A DNA stretch of 64,000 bases, taken from Microbispora hainanensis (GTDB lineage: Bacteria > Actinomycetota > Actinomycetes > Streptosporangiales > Streptosporangiaceae). The position numbers and the translations under genes are program-made. The notes below the pieces were generated by a model. It had not been told where the DNA came from and searched no databases. It saw nothing but the letters and a program-made list of their open reading frames with translations. Below are positions 62,022-64,000 of the stretch, in pieces. The DNA lies in contig NZ_VIRM01000006.1 of NCBI RefSeq assembly GCF_006874475.1, positions 152,783 through 216,782 on the forward strand, in the 5' to 3' direction. Every line of letters begins with the position of its first letter. Position 1 is the stretch's first letter.

Positions 62022-62401
62022 TGCCCGAGGTGTCCCGCGTGGACCTCACCCCCGCGGCCGCCGGCCTCATCCGGCGGCTGCGGGCGGCCCACGGCCCGCT
62101 GATGTTCCACCAGTCCGGCGGCTGCTGCGACGGCAGCGCTCCGATGTGCTACCTCGAGGGCGAGTTCCGCACCGGCTCCTCTGACGTGCTGCTCGCCTCG
62201 CTGGCCGTCGAGGGCGTCGACGAGCCGGTCACGTTCTGGATGTCGGCAAGCCAGTTCGAGCGCTGGCGGCACACCCACCTGACCGTGGACGTCGTCCCCG
62301 GCCGCGGCAGCGGCTTCTCCCTGGAGGCGCCCGAGGGCGTGCGTTTCCTGATCCGTTCCCGCCTGCTCACCGAGGCCGAACGCGCCGCCCTCGATGGTTG
62401 A
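62021..62401 (+). CDS. DUF779 protein
   Basis: A 126-residue protein with the invariant FHQSGGCCDGSAPMCY motif of DUF779 and a C-terminal FSLEAPEGVRFLIRSRLL. These proteins are encoded next to alcohol or aldehyde dehydrogenases across bacteria; the Cys-rich motif may bind a metal or cofactor. Translationally coupled to the ALDH. Confidence 0.88.
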
Positions 62402-62489
62402 ACGTCGATTACTCATTGACGTCGAAATGTGACGGTGTAATGCCTCCGCTGTAGTCGGGTGCGGTGGCGGACGGACCGGGAGGGGTACG

Positions 62490-62949
62490 GTGAGCATGCG
62501 GCTGATCCGGGGAGGAGCGGTGATCAGCATGCCCGTCGATACGCCGAATCCTCTGGCGGGGTCCGTGCTGTCCATACTCCTGGCGGCACGGGAGCTGGGC
62601 CTGTCGGTGACCGAGACCCACCTGGTGGGGCTCCTTTATCTCACCGACGTCGCCGCCGTCGAGGCGGGGCGACCGGTCGTCGTCCTGAGCGGCGACGCGA
62701 AGAACCAGCAGCCGGACTGGGATCTGATCTATGTCGCGCCGTTGTCGACGGCAACGACGCTCAAAACGGAGTACTGCGTGAAGCTCGCGCAGGGAACCGC
62801 CAATCTGTCCAGCAAGTGCTGGGTGCGCACCCGTTTGTGCGCAGCCCTTTCTCAAGGAAGAGCTCGGCGACTACCTGGGGCAGCTTCCGCCGCAGTTGGT
62901 GGCCCTGATCGAGGACAACCTGTTCGCCTATCTCGGCATGATCGACTGA
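62490..62949 (+). pseudogene. Panacea-antitoxin / MazF-toxin chimeric remnant, frameshifted
   Basis: From ~62523, MPVDTPNPLAGSVLSILLAA then LVGLLYLTDVAAVEAGRP matches the N-terminus of Panacea (DUF4065) antitoxins. Directly after GRP, VVVLSGDAKNQQPDWDLIY VAPLST and SKCWVRT match the middle of MazF/PemK toxins. An extra T in CGTTTGTGCG (~62834) then shifts the frame; in the +1 frame the true MazF end CAQPFLKEELGDYL, QLPPQLVALIEDNLF, AYLGMID-stop follows to 62949. The join at GRPVVV suggests a deletion between antitoxin and toxin genes. Confidence 0.65.
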
Positions 62950-63006
62950 CGGGCGAGCGGAGGCCGCGGCGTGGGGAGCCGCGGCCTCTGGGAACTTCTC
63001 CTGGGC

Positions 63007-64000
63007 TCAGATCTTGCCGGTGCCCGCGTTGGCGAGGACGGTCGCCTTGACGCCACTCGGGTTGTCCACGGTGTACGAGTACGGGATGGAGGCCACGCTG
63101 CCGGAGGTCTGCGGCGTGCCGGAGTTCACGAAGTAGTTGTTGCGGGCGACGATCGACCCGCCCGGCGACGAGCCTTCGGCGGTGTGGGTGGGCTCCGCGA
63201 TGTTCTCGAAGTAGTTGCCCTCGACGAGCACCCCGGCGCCGCAGGTGGAGGCGATGCCGTAGCTGTAGTCGGTGTAGGACGAGTCCTTGTAGTAGTAGTT
63301 GTTGAACACGTGCACCGGGTTGCCGAAGCGCACCCGCGGGTTGCGCTGGCCGCAGGTCTGGAACGCGTTGTGGTGGTACGTCACGCGCAGGTGCCCGGTG
63401 TCCTCGGAGCTGTTGTTGTCGCTGTGGCCGACGAGTGAGCACTTGACGTGGTCGTGCAGCTTGTTCCAGGAGACGGTGACGTAGTCGGAGCCGTGCGTGA
63501 TGTCCAGCAGGCCGTCGTAGTAGTCGGTGCCGTGGCTGGTGTCGCTCGACAGGTCGTTGTGGTCGAGCCAGACGCGCTTGGCGTTGTCGAGGTGGATCGC
63601 GTCGCCGTTGCCGTTCCCGGCCCGGACCTTCGAGATCTTCATGTTGCGCACGACGACGTTGTCGACGTCACGGATGTTCAGGCCGCAGCCGGTCAGCCCG
63701 GAGTTGGCGCCGACGCCGACGATGGTGGTGTTGCCGCCCACCCGCACGTCCTCCGAGCAGGTGAAGTTGCCGTTCACCTGGACGATCTTCGCGGCGTTGT
63801 CCTTGACGGCGGCGGTGAGCGCGGTCAGGGAGGTGACCGTCGTCGTGCCGCCGCCCGCACCGCCGCTGGTGCCGCCGCCCTGGGTCGCCCAGCCGATCAA
63901 CCCGGTGGTGGGCGGGGTGGTCGGGCCGCCGCTGGGCGGGGTGCTCGGCGAGGGGGTCGGGCTGCTCGTCGGCGTCCTGGTGGGGGTGGGGGAGGCGGGT
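63007..64000 (-). CDS. Secreted pectate lyase, family PL1 (5' part beyond window)
   Basis: At least 331 residues, open to the right edge. The catalytic beta-helix shows AIHLDNAKRVWLDHNDLSSD (VWIDH-type motif), THGSDYVTVSWNKL, HHNAFQTCGQRNPRVRFG (RxPxxR, catalytic Arg) and many Asn-ladder residues. Upstream of GLIGWATQGGG the frame is a Pro/Thr/Ser/Gly linker, which points to an N-terminal carbohydrate-binding module off the window; a TTG at 63900 is not the real start. It eliminates polygalacturonate. With the cellulase it marks a plant-matter degrader. Confidence 0.9.
   Translation of the reverse strand, partial: PASPTPTRTPTSSPTPSPSTPPSGGPTTPPTTGLIGWATQGGGTSGGAGGGTTTVTSLTALTAAVKDNAAKIVQVNGNFTCSEDVRVGGNTTIVGVGANSGLTGCGLNIRDVDNVVVRNMKISKVRAGNGNGDAIHLDNAKRVWLDHNDLSSDTSHGTDYYDGLLDITHGSDYVTVSWNKLHDHVKCSLVGHSDNNSSEDTGHLRVTYHHNAFQTCGQRNPRVRFGNPVHVFNNYYYKDSSYTDYSYGIASTCGAGVLVEGNYFENIAEPTHTAEGSSPGGSIVARNNYFVNSGTPQTSGSVASIPYSYTVDNPSGVKATVLANAGTGKI

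Overview
The window looks like chromosomal DNA of a mycelial actinomycete. GC is very high throughout. GTG starts and ATGA, GTGA or TGATG gene overlaps are common, and typical actinobacterial genes are present: SecA2, a PL1 pectate lyase, a CBM2-GH5 cellulase, a DUF2332 protein, MoxR/CoxE, and paired acyl-CoA dehydrogenases. An exact copy of the 14-bp operator known for Thermobifida CelR and Streptomyces CebR, together with plant-wall hydrolases, fits Streptosporangiales. The genus cannot be fixed from sequence alone.

Layout. 1-8.3 kb is a stress/redox block: a cyclic-nucleotide-binding histidine kinase (partial) with a receiver-FAD oxidoreductase, CBS and CBS-BON proteins, a Zn alcohol dehydrogenase with a flavin-fold protein, two DosR-like boxes, and an ArsR-SulP operon. 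8.3-17.4 kb holds a LanC-like protein, a tautomerase-like/YHS protein, a secreted cellulase, a DPBB wall protein, SecA2, a VOC protein and a DMT exporter. 17.5-20.7 kb holds a monooxygenase with its TetR regulator and twin operators, a RibD-like reductase and a GNAT. 20.8-26.0 kb is an APH-kinase plus three acyl-CoA dehydrogenases and a TetR; matching palindromes precede both the operon and the regulator. 26.1-44.6 kb is mixed: NERD, MoxR/VWA, tRNA-Lys, secreted hydrolases, a GH-A glycosidase with TetR and a 43-bp operator, twin-SUKH, a tRNA-like element, EEP nuclease and small proteins. 44.6-55.8 kb is a compact biosynthetic cluster. 55.8-64 kb has a deletion scar, a GAF regulator, a geranylgeranyl-reductase-like enzyme, a serine hydrolase, ALDH-DUF779, a broken toxin-antitoxin remnant and a pectate lyase running off the end.

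The most interesting part is the cluster at 44.6-55.8 kb. A single-module NRPS (C-A-PCP-TE) is fused to a complete MFS exporter. It is divergent from a SyrP/AsnO-like dioxygenase, a FkbH-PCP protein that should load a glyceryl unit, a glycosyltransferase and an SDR. The A-domain code reads closest to Asn/Asp. The shared promoter region contains a perfect CelR/CebR operator, which suggests that an unknown glyceryl-(hydroxy)Asn/Asp-type metabolite is made when cellulose is being degraded. This is inference from domain content, not a demonstrated pathway.

Two further themes stand out. Short tandem repeats of 12-21 bp arise at the stop codons of several unrelated genes. There are also two small deletion scars: a TetR/monooxygenase pair and a Panacea/MazF pair.
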